This document shows positions 41,114 through 49,838 of a stretch of 54,881 nucleotides of DNA, in pieces. A program made the translations under genes and the position numbers. Origin of the DNA: G013214665 sp964649815 (GTDB lineage: Bacteria > Pseudomonadota > Alphaproteobacteria > Rhodobacterales > Rhodobacteraceae); assembly GCA_964649815.1 (NCBI GenBank), contig CAZYQC010000015.1:1-54881 (forward strand). The letters run 5' to 3'. Every line of letters starts with the position of its first letter. Positions within the stretch are counted from its first letter, which is position 1. The notes under the pieces are model-generated. The model saw only the letters and a program-made list of their open reading frames with translations. It was not told the origin of the DNA and did no database searches.

Positions 41114-42298
41114 TTAACCGGGCTTACGCGCCTTTTCCCACCAGCTTGAAGGTTTGCTTCGCTTGCCACGATTCTGATCCAGCCAGAGGGCTAAGCGGCG
41201 CAAGCGCGACAAAGCCAGGCGGAGCCAGATCCGGTTCCGCCATTTGGAAAAGTCGCGATTGAACGGACAGACGCGCATGCAAATCGCGCAATCCGAGGCA
41301 AGCTTGGCCCAAAAGCCAAAGCACTTTTCCGCATCCGACGTCCATTTGCGCACACCCTTGATGGCCGAGACGTTTGCGCCGCCCGCCTGCGGCGGCCCAT
41401 AGGGCAACGCCTTGACCGGGCAGGCGTCAGCGCATTTGGTGCAAATGTCGCAAAAGGCTCTGACGCCCAACGGGCGCGGGGTGTCGAAAGCCAAAGGCAA
41501 GTTCGTGAAGATTTTCGAGAACCTTAGTCGCGGGCCAAATTCGGGCGTAATGACCATTTGATTGCGCGCATATTCACCCAAGCCGGCCTTAAGGGCGTAG
41601 GGAATGACCAGGCCTGTGTCATTCATGCTGGCCACGGCCTCATAGCCCAAATTTCGGATATATGCCGCGACCTGCATGACGATGGCCGCTTCGTGGCTGT
41701 ATTCTCGACCCGTTGCAGCACCTGCCAAAGCGGACGGATAGGTGTCGACCAGGTCCTGATCCATGTGATGACCTAGCACGATAACGGTCGTCATCCCCTC
41801 AGGCAGGCCCAGAGGGGCCTCGGACATATCACGCGTGTCGACGCGGCTTTCATAGAGCCACCGGGCGTCAAGATCTGTAATGCCGCAGAGGTCGGCACCA
41901 AAGAACTGAGCGATATGTTTGATTTCCGCGCTCATAGCGGCGGGGTCTTCTACGTCGATTGCATCTGGGGCCACGGGCGTATCTGACGACAGAGGCGCCT
42001 GAAACCCTTCGCGCCGGCCCTCAGACGCGAAGCGGTCCGTCATGATGTCCGAGATCAGCCACGACGCATTTCGCAGCGCGAAATCGCGTTGTTGAAACCC
42101 CTCACCGCGTCTTGGTGCCGCCTCCATCCGATAGGACGCAAAAAACGCATCCGTCTGCTTGGTCTTTACCGATGGGTCCCAAAATGCACGTGTGAAAACG
42201 TCGTTGCGCTGGGCAAAGCGTTCAAAGTCGTCGGTTACCTCTATGCCTGCGTCTGCATCACCCTCGCGCGGGCCCAACGCATTTCTCAAGTCGGTCAT
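41114..42298 (-). CDS. Reductive-dehalogenase-like corrinoid/iron-sulfur protein, short form
   Basis: A 394-residue protein. Two [4Fe-4S] motifs are clear: C283, C286, C289, C293 (CDICTKCADACP) and C326, C337, C340, C344 (CFGFW, then CAICMRVCPF). Upstream the blocks HEAAIVMQVAAYIRNLGYEA, AGLGEYARNQMVITPEFGPRLRF and NLPLAFDTP match the corrinoid-binding core of reductive dehalogenases. There is no twin-arginine signal and no fused reductase domain, unlike respiratory enzymes (about 500 residues) or the long cytosolic type (about 700). Epoxyqueuosine reductase is a related alternative but its spacing of the second cluster differs. A 6-bp hairpin (41097-41114) overlaps its stop. It lies just upstream of nasT. 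Confidence 0.74.
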   Translation of the reverse strand: MTDLRNALGPREGDADAGIEVTDDFERFAQRNDVFTRAFWDPSVKTKQTDAFFASYRMEAAPRRGEGFQQRDFALRNASWLISDIMTDRFASEGRREGFQAPLSSDTPVAPDAIDVEDPAAMSAEIKHIAQFFGADLCGITDLDARWLYESRVDTRDMSEAPLGLPEGMTTVIVLGHHMDQDLVDTYPSALAGAATGREYSHEAAIVMQVAAYIRNLGYEAVASMNDTGLVIPYALKAGLGEYARNQMVITPEFGPRLRFSKIFTNLPLAFDTPRPLGVRAFCDICTKCADACPVKALPYGPPQAGGANVSAIKGVRKWTSDAEKCFGFWAKLASDCAICMRVCPFNRDFSKWRNRIWLRLALSRLRRLALWLDQNRGKRSKPSSWWEKARKPG

Positions 42299-42475
42299 GC
42301 AGCCAAGCTATCGGGAGGGTCACATTTGACAAGGCCTTTGCCGTGTCGGTCTTCCGGTGGACCTGGGCGGGGTAATGCGCGCTTTGGCTTTCTTTTCTGG
42401 GGGTGTGTCGCAAATCGAGGTGACAAGGCGCAAACCAGCTTTCACTCTGGTCAAAACCAAACAGGGGAATATCGA

Positions 42476-43426
42476 ATGAAAGTTGGGTTCATTGGCTTAG
42501 GCAACGTTGGCGGGAAACTCTCGGGCAGTTTGATCCGCAACGGCGTTGCCGTCGCGGTGCACGATTTGAATGTGGACTTTGTCGCTGCCAAGGTCGCGGC
42601 GGGTGCCGAAGACGGGAAAAGCGCGGCGAACCTGATGGCGACCTGTGATGCTGTGATCACCTGTCTGCCAAATCCGGCCGCGAGCGATGCGGTCATGCAG
42701 GAAATGTTGCCAGAGGTCGGGCCAGGTAAAATCTGGATGGAGATGTCTACAACGGACGAAGCCGAGGTCAAACGCATCGGCGCGATGGTGATCGAACGTG
42801 GTGGCGAAGCTGTGGATTGCCCTGTTTCGGGCGGGTGCCACCGGGCGGATACGGGAAACATCTCTATCTTTGCGGGCTGTGAAAGAACGACCTTTGAACG
42901 GATTTTGCCTTTGCTCACCACAATGGGGCGCCGCGTTTTGCACACAGGGCCAATCGGGTCTGCCTCCGTTTTGAAGGTCATCACAAATTACCTCGCAACA
43001 GCCAATCTGGTCAGCTGCGCCGAGGCGTTGACAGTTGCCAAAGGCGCCAACATCGATCTGGGCTTGGCCTATGAGGCCATCGCCATTTCCTCGGGCACCT
43101 CTTTCGTGCACGAAACCGAAAGTCAGGTCATTTTGAACGGATCACGAGACATTTCGTTCACGATGGATCTGGTCGCCAAGGACATCGGCCTGTTCCAAGA
43201 GGTTGCTGATCGTGCGCAGGTCCCGCTTCAGCTGAACCCGCTGTTGATTGACATCTTTCAAGATGGGATCAACCGGTATGGCCCGCGTGAGCTTTCGCCA
43301 AACATCATCAAACGGTTGGAAGACGCCACAGGTTTGGATATCCGCGCACCAGGCTTCCCGCCCGAGATGGTGGACACCGAACCAGAAGAGCCAGGTGCCG
43401 AAGTCGTACCCAAATCCCACACTTGA
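42476..43426 (+). CDS. Beta-hydroxyacid dehydrogenase (3-hydroxyisobutyrate dehydrogenase family)
   Basis: A 316-residue NAD(P)-dependent oxidoreductase. The N-terminal Rossmann motif is FIGLGNVGGKLSGSL, the substrate-carboxylate loop is DCPVSGGCHRADTG (usually DAPVSGGxxGA), and the catalytic lysine lies in VLKVITNYL. The C-terminal helical domain includes FTMDLVAKDIGL. Enzymes of this group oxidise 3-hydroxyisobutyrate, tartronate semialdehyde or related beta-hydroxyacids. AGGGGAA precedes the ATG at 42476; the longer reading upstream has no similarity. About 180 bases separate it from the divergent dehalogenase-like gene. Substrate is not certain. Confidence 0.9.
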   Translation: MKVGFIGLGNVGGKLSGSLIRNGVAVAVHDLNVDFVAAKVAAGAEDGKSAANLMATCDAVITCLPNPAASDAVMQEMLPEVGPGKIWMEMSTTDEAEVKRIGAMVIERGGEAVDCPVSGGCHRADTGNISIFAGCERTTFERILPLLTTMGRRVLHTGPIGSASVLKVITNYLATANLVSCAEALTVAKGANIDLGLAYEAIAISSGTSFVHETESQVILNGSRDISFTMDLVAKDIGLFQEVADRAQVPLQLNPLLIDIFQDGINRYGPRELSPNIIKRLEDATGLDIRAPGFPPEMVDTEPEEPGAEVVPKSHT

Positions 43427-43480
43427 CGCTGTGCGGCTGGGCCTTCAATAGGCCGCTGTATTCGGCGAAAGAGGCCCACC

Positions 43481-43954
43481 ATGACAGACAGGACCTTGGC
43501 GACACTCAGTGTTTCCCCCGGCAGGCGGTTGCTGGGGGTTGGGTCTTTGTGGCTGCTGGCGTTTTTGGTTCTCTACGTGGCAGTTGCGCGCCCGCCGGCG
43601 ATCGGATGGCAGATCTTTTTGACGATTTTCGGTCTGGGCGCGGTCTATATCGGAGAGCAATTGCGCCGGTCCACCAGAACAACTTTGGAATTGACCGAGA
43701 CCGCTTTGCTGGACAGCACCGGAGAAACGCTTGCGGATCTGGACGATATCGAGAAGGCCGATCGCGGTATGTTCGCCTTTAAGCCATCAAATGGCTTTTT
43801 GCTGCGCACCAAGACCAAGGGGCGGTTTGCGTGGAAGCCGGGTGTTTGGTGGCGGATCGGCCGTCAGATTGGCGTGGGCGGCATGACCTCAGCCGCTCAG
43901 GCCAAAGCGATGAGCGAGATTATCGCGGTTAAACTCGCTCAGCGAGACGATTAA
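43481..43954 (+). CDS. Small membrane protein of unknown function
   Basis: A 157-residue protein with two hydrophobic helices (about 20-36 and 42-58) followed by a soluble part of about 100 residues. The latter, with TLELTETALLDSTGETLADLDDIEKADRG and WKPGVWWRIGRQIGVGGM, resembles a PH-like beta domain seen in conserved Rhodobacterales proteins. I do not recognise a specific family. It follows the dehydrogenase by about 55 bases and its stop overlaps the end of the convergent TadE-like gene by 4 bases. Confidence 0.7.
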   Translation: MTDRTLATLSVSPGRRLLGVGSLWLLAFLVLYVAVARPPAIGWQIFLTIFGLGAVYIGEQLRRSTRTTLELTETALLDSTGETLADLDDIEKADRGMFAFKPSNGFLLRTKTKGRFAWKPGVWWRIGRQIGVGGMTSAAQAKAMSEIIAVKLAQRDD

Positions 43955-44517
43955 TCGCTGGACCATAAAACCTGCGGCGCATAGCGCGGGCGTGTGAAGA
44001 CACGGTTTTCGATTTCAAAGTCGCCAAGGCCGATGTTGAACAACGACGTGTACTTAACCGCTGTTTCAACCAGGATCAGACGTTCGTTGTTGGTCATAAC
44101 CGGCAGCTTGTCGGTCATATTGCGGACGTCATCTTTGCTAAGAGATGAGCGATATCCCTTTTCCCGCGACCAATCCCGTTCATGGCGATTTTGGCTTTCG
44201 TTCCAGCGCACGACGGTGACCCGCAAGGACATGTCGCTATTGGAAGATATATTGGACATGTATTTTACCAGATCCCGCATCCCAATCAGGTAGTCGTTGT
44301 CAATCGGGTTCGTCTCGCGCGATATGATGTCGCCGATGCTGTAAGCGATCTTTTGTTGCAGAGAATGCATGCGATAGACGTCGTAGATGGCGTAAGTGGC
44401 CATGTAGGTCCAAAACATCATCGGAATGACGATGACCGTTTCCACAGCGATCGAGCCGTTTTCCCGGCGCGCAAATCGACGGATCGCCGTGCGCAGACGT
44501 TCAAAAGCAGAGATCAT
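43951..44517 (-). CDS. TadE-like pseudopilin-type membrane protein
   Basis: A 188-residue protein. The N-terminal pattern RRENGSIAVETVIVIPMMFWTYMATYAIYDVYRM is that of TadE/TadF proteins: a basic stretch, G-x-x-AVE, then one hydrophobic helix, then a periplasmic domain. The glutamate after AV is the conserved position. The methionine at 44517 is the best start, and the longer reading upstream is out of the family pattern. It overlaps the preceding TadE gene by 4 bases. TadE and TadF are minor pseudopilins of Flp/Tad pili. Confidence 0.8.
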   Translation of the reverse strand: MISAFERLRTAIRRFARRENGSIAVETVIVIPMMFWTYMATYAIYDVYRMHSLQQKIAYSIGDIISRETNPIDNDYLIGMRDLVKYMSNISSNSDMSLRVTVVRWNESQNRHERDWSREKGYRSSLSKDDVRNMTDKLPVMTNNERLILVETAVKYTSLFNIGLGDFEIENRVFTRPRYAPQVLWSSD

Positions 44518-45053
44518 GCGCCCGGCTCCTGTACAAAGACGGTCTGGGCGGTGATCTGCAGTCGGCCAGAGCCGTCTTTTTCCATCGCACCACCAAAGCC
44601 AGCGGTCGGGAAGGCTGGTTTGTAGCCATAGCACGCGCGCATCAGCATCAACTGGTGGCTGCCGCCGTGGACAAATTCCCGCAGCGGCGTGACCGGCTGA
44701 GACACGTCAACGCAATCCGCAAACTCGGAAAACCCGGTGAACGAGCGTGGATCGATTGTCTTCATCTCCAGACGCAACGTCTGCTGACAATCGGCCAGAT
44801 CGCCAGAATAGTCGCAGATCATGTCTTTGAGGTCATCGTGGGTATAGTTCGCGCCTGTGTTCAAGCGCACCATGCGCACGGTCATGTCGACACCACGCTC
44901 AAGCCACATGCGGTTCATGCCGTGAAGGCCCAGATCGACCGAGGTCATGAACAGAGTGAACAGCAGCGGAACGCCAAGCACGAATTCGACCGCAATTTGA
45001 CCGTCTTCGCGGCGTAGAAACCGCCGCAGATGGCGTTTGATCGGGCGTATCAT
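44514..45053 (-). CDS. TadE-like pseudopilin-type membrane protein
   Basis: A 179-residue protein beginning with a very basic tail (RPIKRHLRRFLRRED), then GQIAVEFVLGVPLLFTLFMTSVDLG, the TadE-type AVEF helix, and a periplasmic domain with three cysteines that may form disulfides. It is coupled by 4-base overlaps both to the upstream VWA-TadG gene and to the downstream TadE-like gene. The pair of TadE proteins in tandem suggests heteromeric minor subunits. Confidence 0.85.
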   Translation of the reverse strand: MIRPIKRHLRRFLRREDGQIAVEFVLGVPLLFTLFMTSVDLGLHGMNRMWLERGVDMTVRMVRLNTGANYTHDDLKDMICDYSGDLADCQQTLRLEMKTIDPRSFTGFSEFADCVDVSQPVTPLREFVHGGSHQLMLMRACYGYKPAFPTAGFGGAMEKDGSGRLQITAQTVFVQEPGA

Positions 45054-46456
45054 TGGGTCAACCTCAGCTGGTTGATCTGTTTGGCGATCGATTCAAACGC
45101 ATCAGAGATTTCGATGCCTTCCACGCGGAAGAAATGGCTTGGGCTGGATGCGCAGTCTTCCATGACGCCTGCGGAATGGTCTGTAACCTCGAACCCGACG
45201 GACCACACGACGATACCTTTGTCTTTTGCCGCGTCACAGATCCGATCCAGCATCGCGTCGGCCTGGGACGACGTGTACTTGGTATAGCGCCAGTTGCTCC
45301 AGCTGCCGTAGACATAGTTGTTCAGGTACCAGTGCAGGGGATAGCGGCTCCAGTGATAGATCTCGCTGTCGCTGTTGTAATACCACGGCTGAATACGGGT
45401 TGTGTTCACGTTCTGACCATCGGTCATCAGCACGATTGTTTTCAGCGTCTCGTCGTCATCATAGTCGACTGGGCGCACGCGGAATGTGTTTTCAATCTTG
45501 TTGTTATTGGCAAGCCAGACGTTCACATTGCGGAAATCTGGGTCCAGCATTGCCACGCCCCATTTCATCCCAAGGTGAATGGAGGTGTTTGCGCGCGCCT
45601 GATACTGATCGATACGGTTCTTGAGTGTGGATTTCGTGTCTTCAAACGGCATAATCCGCTCGAATGTCTGCTGAGGGCAGCCCGGATTGCTGATCGGGTT
45701 GGAATAGTTCCAACCTTCGTCAAAATGCTGCATTTGCTCATAGACTTTGGTGAAGCTGAGACCTGTTAGGTCAAAGTCTGCTTGTTCAAAGTCGATGCAA
45801 TGCGAGTAATTGTGCAAATCGGTCGTCTGGTAACGATAAAAGATGTCAGGACCCGCGTTCACCTGCGCTGTGTAGGGAACAAGCGAGATCGAGATTTTCT
45901 TGTCGGATTCGTCTTTGATCACCGTGTCGACGAATTCCTTGGCCGCTGTTTTTAGACGCGACATTTTGCTGTTCCAGCCCATCGAGCCTGAGATGTCGAT
46001 GATCAGCGAAATTTCGACGTTCGAAATCCGCTCTTCCGCAGAGCCAATGGCTGGAACCGGAAGCGTATCGACGCCGACAAATTTCATGAATTGCGTGTCC
46101 GAAGACGTTTCTGCCTCGGCTGTAACGGTGCGGAAGTTCAAGCCTTCGTTGACTGTAACCGACGACAGAAATTCGGTCATGCCGGCTTTTTCAAAGTAAT
46201 CGTTGACGACTGCGGTTGGATCAAGGTTTTGGTCCAGGTCAGCTGCGGCCAGAACCGCGCGGTCGACCGTATGTTGCAGAGCGGTCCGCTCCATCTCATT
46301 GCGCATGAGGTCAACGCCGATCCCGCCCACCAGGGCCATGATCAAAACGAAGTATAAGGCCAAATACGTCATCGTGCCCTCTTCGCTCGTCGCGAAAGGG
46401 CGAACGTTCTTGTGACCAAACTCGCGTAGCCGTGCAGGCAACGTGTTTATTGGCAT
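45050..46456 (-). CDS. TadG-like membrane protein with VWA domain
   Basis: A 468-residue protein. A TadE/G-like N-terminal helix (about 28-50, TYLALYFVLIMALVGGIGVDLMRNEMERTALQ) is followed by an extracytoplasmic region and a von Willebrand A domain from about 148. The metal site DISGS is at 154-158 and LMTDGQN supplies a later acidic residue. A long insert rich in Tyr, Trp and Asn (about 360-400) sits inside the VWA domain. The start at 46456 is preceded by GGAAAG. It opens a three-gene module with two TadE-like proteins. TadG is often a surface or pilus-associated factor; no Tad ATPase or pilin is present in the window. Confidence 0.88.
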   Translation of the reverse strand: MPINTLPARLREFGHKNVRPFATSEEGTMTYLALYFVLIMALVGGIGVDLMRNEMERTALQHTVDRAVLAAADLDQNLDPTAVVNDYFEKAGMTEFLSSVTVNEGLNFRTVTAEAETSSDTQFMKFVGVDTLPVPAIGSAEERISNVEISLIIDISGSMGWNSKMSRLKTAAKEFVDTVIKDESDKKISISLVPYTAQVNAGPDIFYRYQTTDLHNYSHCIDFEQADFDLTGLSFTKVYEQMQHFDEGWNYSNPISNPGCPQQTFERIMPFEDTKSTLKNRIDQYQARANTSIHLGMKWGVAMLDPDFRNVNVWLANNNKIENTFRVRPVDYDDDETLKTIVLMTDGQNVNTTRIQPWYYNSDSEIYHWSRYPLHWYLNNYVYGSWSNWRYTKYTSSQADAMLDRICDAAKDKGIVVWSVGFEVTDHSAGVMEDCASSPSHFFRVEGIEISDAFESIAKQINQLRLTQ

Positions 46457-46896
46457 CTTTCCGCTCCATCCCTGGACAAAAGCCCCAAACGCAATTGTCC
46501 AAAACATACCGTCGCATCGGATTACGGTCGAAGTTTGACCAAGGTGCGGTCCATTCTTGACGCCGCGCGCGGCGCCTGATCGGACAGCCGTCAGGTCTTC
46601 TTCAATTTGCCATGCATTTTAAATGCCGACTTTTTTCACCGTGTGCCAAAGCGAAAGCTTCACTCATCACGCGCCCGGTTTCTGCCACGATTAAGGCCGA
46701 AATGAGGCAGCCAAACGACATCTCCGAGCCATTGTTTGCGGTTTCAGAGACAGTTCTTTCGATCAGCGCGAACTGTTCTTGGATTAGTGAACAATCGCAG
46801 TTGAAAGAATTTGTTTCGTTTTTGTCATTGGCTGGGTTTACGGTGATTTTATCAGCTGTGCGGAGCTGAAGAAAAACAAAGGAAGGAAGCCGCATA
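46457..46896. other. Intergenic region without a supported gene
   Basis: About 440 bases between the divergent VWA gene and glutamate dehydrogenase, visibly richer in A and T than the coding sequence around it, especially at 46780-46895. Short readings exist on both strands but lack codon bias or family similarity. AAGGAAGG just before 46897 is the ribosome site of gdhA. A TTGTCA (46826-46831) followed by a T-rich stretch may be part of its promoter. I see no RNA gene. Confidence 0.5.
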
Positions 46897-48327
46897 ATGC
46901 AGAATACCAACGAGCCAAGTTTCCGCGAAAGCGTCGATTTGATGTTCAACCGAGCTGTCGCGTTGATGGACCTGCCACCCGGATTAGAAGAGAAAATTCG
47001 CGTGTGTAATGCCACCTACACAGTGCGATTCGGTGTGCGGCTTCGGGGGGAAGTCAAAACATTCACTGGATATCGCTCGGTCCATTCTGAACATATGGAG
47101 CCGGTCAAGGGCGGTATCCGATTTGCGATGGGCGTCAACCAGGACGAGGTCGAAGCCCTGGCCGCCTTGATGACCTACAAATGCGCCTTGGTCGAAGCGC
47201 CGTTTGGCGGCTCGAAAGGGGGCTTGTGCATCGATCCGCGCGAATATGATGAACATGAGCTTGAGCAGATCACGCGGCGGTTTGCCTACGAACTGGTTAA
47301 GCGCGATCTGATCAATCCCGCCCAAAACGTCCCGGCCCCGGATATGGGTACAGGCGAGCGTGAAATGGCGTGGATGGCGGATCAATACATGCGCATGAAC
47401 ACCACCGACATTAACGGGCGCGCCTGTGTCACGGGCAAGCCGTTGAACGCAGGTGGTATCGCCGGGCGCGTCGAAGCAACCGGACGCGGCGTTCAATATG
47501 CGCTGCGCGAGTTTTTCCGCGACACAGATGGCGTTCAAAAGGCGGCGATGACCGGCACGCTGGATGGCAAAACGGTGATTGTTCAGGGTCTTGGCAACGT
47601 GGGCTATCACGCGGCCAAGTTTTTGTCCGAAGAAGACGGCTGCAAAGTCATTGGCATCATCGAGCGCGATGGCGCTTTGTTCGATCCCGATGGCATCGAC
47701 ATTGATCCGGTGCGCGACTGGATCATGAAACACGGCGGCGTCAAAGGTTATCCAAACGCTCAATATGTTGAGAACGGCGCATCGGTGCTTGAAGAGGCTT
47801 GTGACATCCTTGTTCCGGCCGCGCTTGAGGGCGTGATCAACATGAGCAATGCGGCAAACATCAAAGCGCCGCTGATCATCGAAGCGGCCAACGGTCCGGT
47901 GACAGCTGGCGCCGATGAAATCCTGCGCGACAAAGGCACCGTGATCATTCCCGACATGTACGCGAACGCCGGAGGTGTGACCGTTTCTTATTTCGAATGG
48001 GTCAAGAACCTCAGCCACATTCGGTTCGGGCGAATGCAACGCCGTCAGGAAGAAGCCCGCCACCAACTTGTTGTGGATGAACTCGAAAGGCTGAGTTCAA
48101 TGACAAACAGCGGCTGGTCGTTGAACCCTGACTTCAAAGAAAAGTACCTGCGGGGCGCCGGCGAATTGGAGCTGGTGCGCTCTGGTTTGGATGACACGAT
48201 GCGCATCGCCTATCAGTCGATGGCGCACGTCTGGCATTCGCGCGATGACGTGACCGATTTGAGAACGGCGGCCTATCTGGTCGCCATCGACAAAGTCGCG
48301 TCAAGCTACAGAGCCAAAGGCCTGTAA
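46897..48327 (+). CDS. gdhA: Glutamate dehydrogenase (Glu/Leu/Phe/Val family)
   Basis: A 476-residue enzyme. Substrate-binding lysines lie in PVKGGIRF (K71) and MTYKCALV (K95), the catalytic lysine is in PFGGSKGG (K107), PAPDMGTG holds the conserved aspartate, and GLGNVGYHAAKFL is the nucleotide-binding motif. It interconverts glutamate and 2-oxoglutarate plus ammonium. The length (476) exceeds the 420-450 of common forms because of an extended C-terminus. It is a single-gene unit, followed by a large hairpin, and precedes soxBDAG. Whether it assimilates or releases ammonium cannot be judged from sequence; the symbol follows general use. Confidence 0.93.
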   Translation: MQNTNEPSFRESVDLMFNRAVALMDLPPGLEEKIRVCNATYTVRFGVRLRGEVKTFTGYRSVHSEHMEPVKGGIRFAMGVNQDEVEALAALMTYKCALVEAPFGGSKGGLCIDPREYDEHELEQITRRFAYELVKRDLINPAQNVPAPDMGTGEREMAWMADQYMRMNTTDINGRACVTGKPLNAGGIAGRVEATGRGVQYALREFFRDTDGVQKAAMTGTLDGKTVIVQGLGNVGYHAAKFLSEEDGCKVIGIIERDGALFDPDGIDIDPVRDWIMKHGGVKGYPNAQYVENGASVLEEACDILVPAALEGVINMSNAANIKAPLIIEAANGPVTAGADEILRDKGTVIIPDMYANAGGVTVSYFEWVKNLSHIRFGRMQRRQEEARHQLVVDELERLSSMTNSGWSLNPDFKEKYLRGAGELELVRSGLDDTMRIAYQSMAHVWHSRDDVTDLRTAAYLVAIDKVASSYRAKGL

Positions 48328-48330
48328 ATT

Positions 48331-48372
48331 CAATATGACGTTCGCGCATGCGCTTTGCGCGGACGTCAATTG
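48331..48372 (+). terminator. Large hairpin directly after glutamate dehydrogenase
   Basis: Four bases after the stop, nested arms pair: CAAT/ATTG (48331-48334 with 48369-48372), TGACGT/ACGTCA (36-41 with 63-68), a T-G pair and CGCGC/GCGCG (43-47 with 57-61), around a 9-base loop. This is a 16-pair stem with one bulge. No T-run follows on either strand, so it may act as a factor-assisted terminator or 3' stabiliser. Confidence 0.65.
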
Positions 48373-48572
48373 ACTTGCCCTCTGCCTGCCAATGCAGATT
48401 GGATCGGACGCGCAGTGCGCTGCCTAGAAAATAGCCGTTCACTGGCAATAAAAATGTTTTCCGTCGCAGTCCGGCCTTGGTTTGTCGAAAATGCCTCTGG
48501 TGTTCGGCGAAAGCATTGATACTCATGTGCCCGCGTTCCGAACACTGACGTCGGATAGGCGAGGAGATGAAC

Positions 48573-49826
48573 ATGCGCTTTTCGGGGTTGCGGGTCTTGA
48601 AAGAAGGCCTCACCGGCAACAAAGGATGGTCGCCACATTGGCGCGATCCAGAGCCTAAGGCCGAATATGATATCGTCATTGTCGGTGGCGGCGGTCACGG
48701 GTTGGCAACGGCGCATTATCTCGCAAAAGAACACGGGCTGACGAATGTTGCGGTGCTGGAAAAAGGGTATCTTGGCGGCGGCAACGTCGGCCGGAACACC
48801 ACAATCGTCCGGGCCAATTACATGCTGCCGGGCAACTCTGAGTTCTACAGCCATTCTTTGAAATTGTGGGAAGGGTTGGAAGAAGACCTTAACTACAACG
48901 TGATGCATTCGCAGCGCGGCATCATCAACTTGTTCCATTCTGACGGACAGCGGGACGCATTTGCCCGGCGCGGAAATCAGATGATCAATCAGGGTGATGA
49001 CGCGGTCCTCTTGGATACTGAGGGCGTCAAAAAGCTCTTGCCCTATATCGATTACAAGCAAACACGTTTTCCGATTTACGGGGGTCTCTATCACCCGCGC
49101 GGCGGGTCTGCGCGTCACGATGCGGTGGCGTGGGGATTTGCGCGATCGGCCTCGAACCGTGGGGTTGATCTGATCCAGAACTGCGAAGTCACGGGCTTTG
49201 ACATTGCGGACGGCAAGATCAAAGGCGTTCAAACCAGCCGAGGTGCTATTCGCGCCAAAAAGGTAGCGATGGTGGTCGCTGGCCGGTCTTCGCAACTGGC
49301 TGAAATGGCGGGTTTCCGGTTGCCGATCGAGAGCCACGTCCTGCAGGCCTTTGTGACCGAAGGCCTCAAGCCGATCATCGACCACGTTGTGACCTATGGC
49401 ATGGGGCACTTCTATATCAGCCAATCAGACAAGGGTGGCCTGGTCTTTGGTGGCGATCTTGACATGTACGCAAGCTATGCGGCGCGCGGCAACCTGCCTC
49501 TGGTCGAGCATGTGGCCGAAGCTGCGATGACCCTGATGCCAGCGATTGGCAAGGCCAGAGTGCTGCGCAGTTGGGGCGGCATCATGGATATGTCGCCTGA
49601 TGGATCCTTTATCATCGACAAGACCCATATCGATGGTCTCTACGTGAATTGTGGTTGGTGTTACGGCGGCTTTAAAGCCACGCCGGGCTCGGGCCACACG
49701 TTCGCCCACCTGATCGCCACGGATCAGCCGCATCCGACGACCGTGCGACATCGCCTTGATCGCTTCCGAACAGGCTTTGGCATCATGGATGAAGAATCCA
49801 CCGGCTCCCAACACAACTTGCATTAA
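48573..49826 (+). CDS. soxB: Sarcosine oxidase subunit beta
   Basis: A 417-residue flavoprotein of the tetrameric (heterotetrameric) sarcosine oxidase. The FAD motif is VIVGGGGHGLATAHYL (about 35-50), and SARHDAVAWGFA holds H182, the probable site of covalent FMN attachment. The C-terminal FAD contact is CGWCYGGFKATPGSG. It oxidises sarcosine to glycine with transfer of the methyl carbon to folate. The ATG at 48573 follows GAGGAG by 6 bases; an ATG two codons earlier would abut that site. It begins the soxBDAG operon and is followed by soxD after 12 bases. Confidence 0.95.
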   Translation: MRFSGLRVLKEGLTGNKGWSPHWRDPEPKAEYDIVIVGGGGHGLATAHYLAKEHGLTNVAVLEKGYLGGGNVGRNTTIVRANYMLPGNSEFYSHSLKLWEGLEEDLNYNVMHSQRGIINLFHSDGQRDAFARRGNQMINQGDDAVLLDTEGVKKLLPYIDYKQTRFPIYGGLYHPRGGSARHDAVAWGFARSASNRGVDLIQNCEVTGFDIADGKIKGVQTSRGAIRAKKVAMVVAGRSSQLAEMAGFRLPIESHVLQAFVTEGLKPIIDHVVTYGMGHFYISQSDKGGLVFGGDLDMYASYAARGNLPLVEHVAEAAMTLMPAIGKARVLRSWGGIMDMSPDGSFIIDKTHIDGLYVNCGWCYGGFKATPGSGHTFAHLIATDQPHPTTVRHRLDRFRTGFGIMDEESTGSQHNLH

Positions 49827-49838
49827 GGACCACACGAC

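Noticed and set aside
41097..41114. AGGCGC/GCGCCT stem at the end of the dehalogenase-like gene
   Set aside because: Six pairs without a T-run and overlapping the stop codon; too weak for a terminator call by itself.
46602..47015. Short readings (137 and 85 codons) in the gap before glutamate dehydrogenase
   Set aside because: They lie on opposite strands in an A/T-rich stretch, one overlaps the gdhA start, and neither has a ribosome site or a family pattern.
46984..48066. A 360-codon minus-strand open reading inside glutamate dehydrogenase
   Set aside because: Shadow of a conserved gene; no independent start site or motif.
48366..49424. A 352-codon minus-strand open reading over soxB
   Set aside because: Complement of a conserved gene with no recognisable domain.
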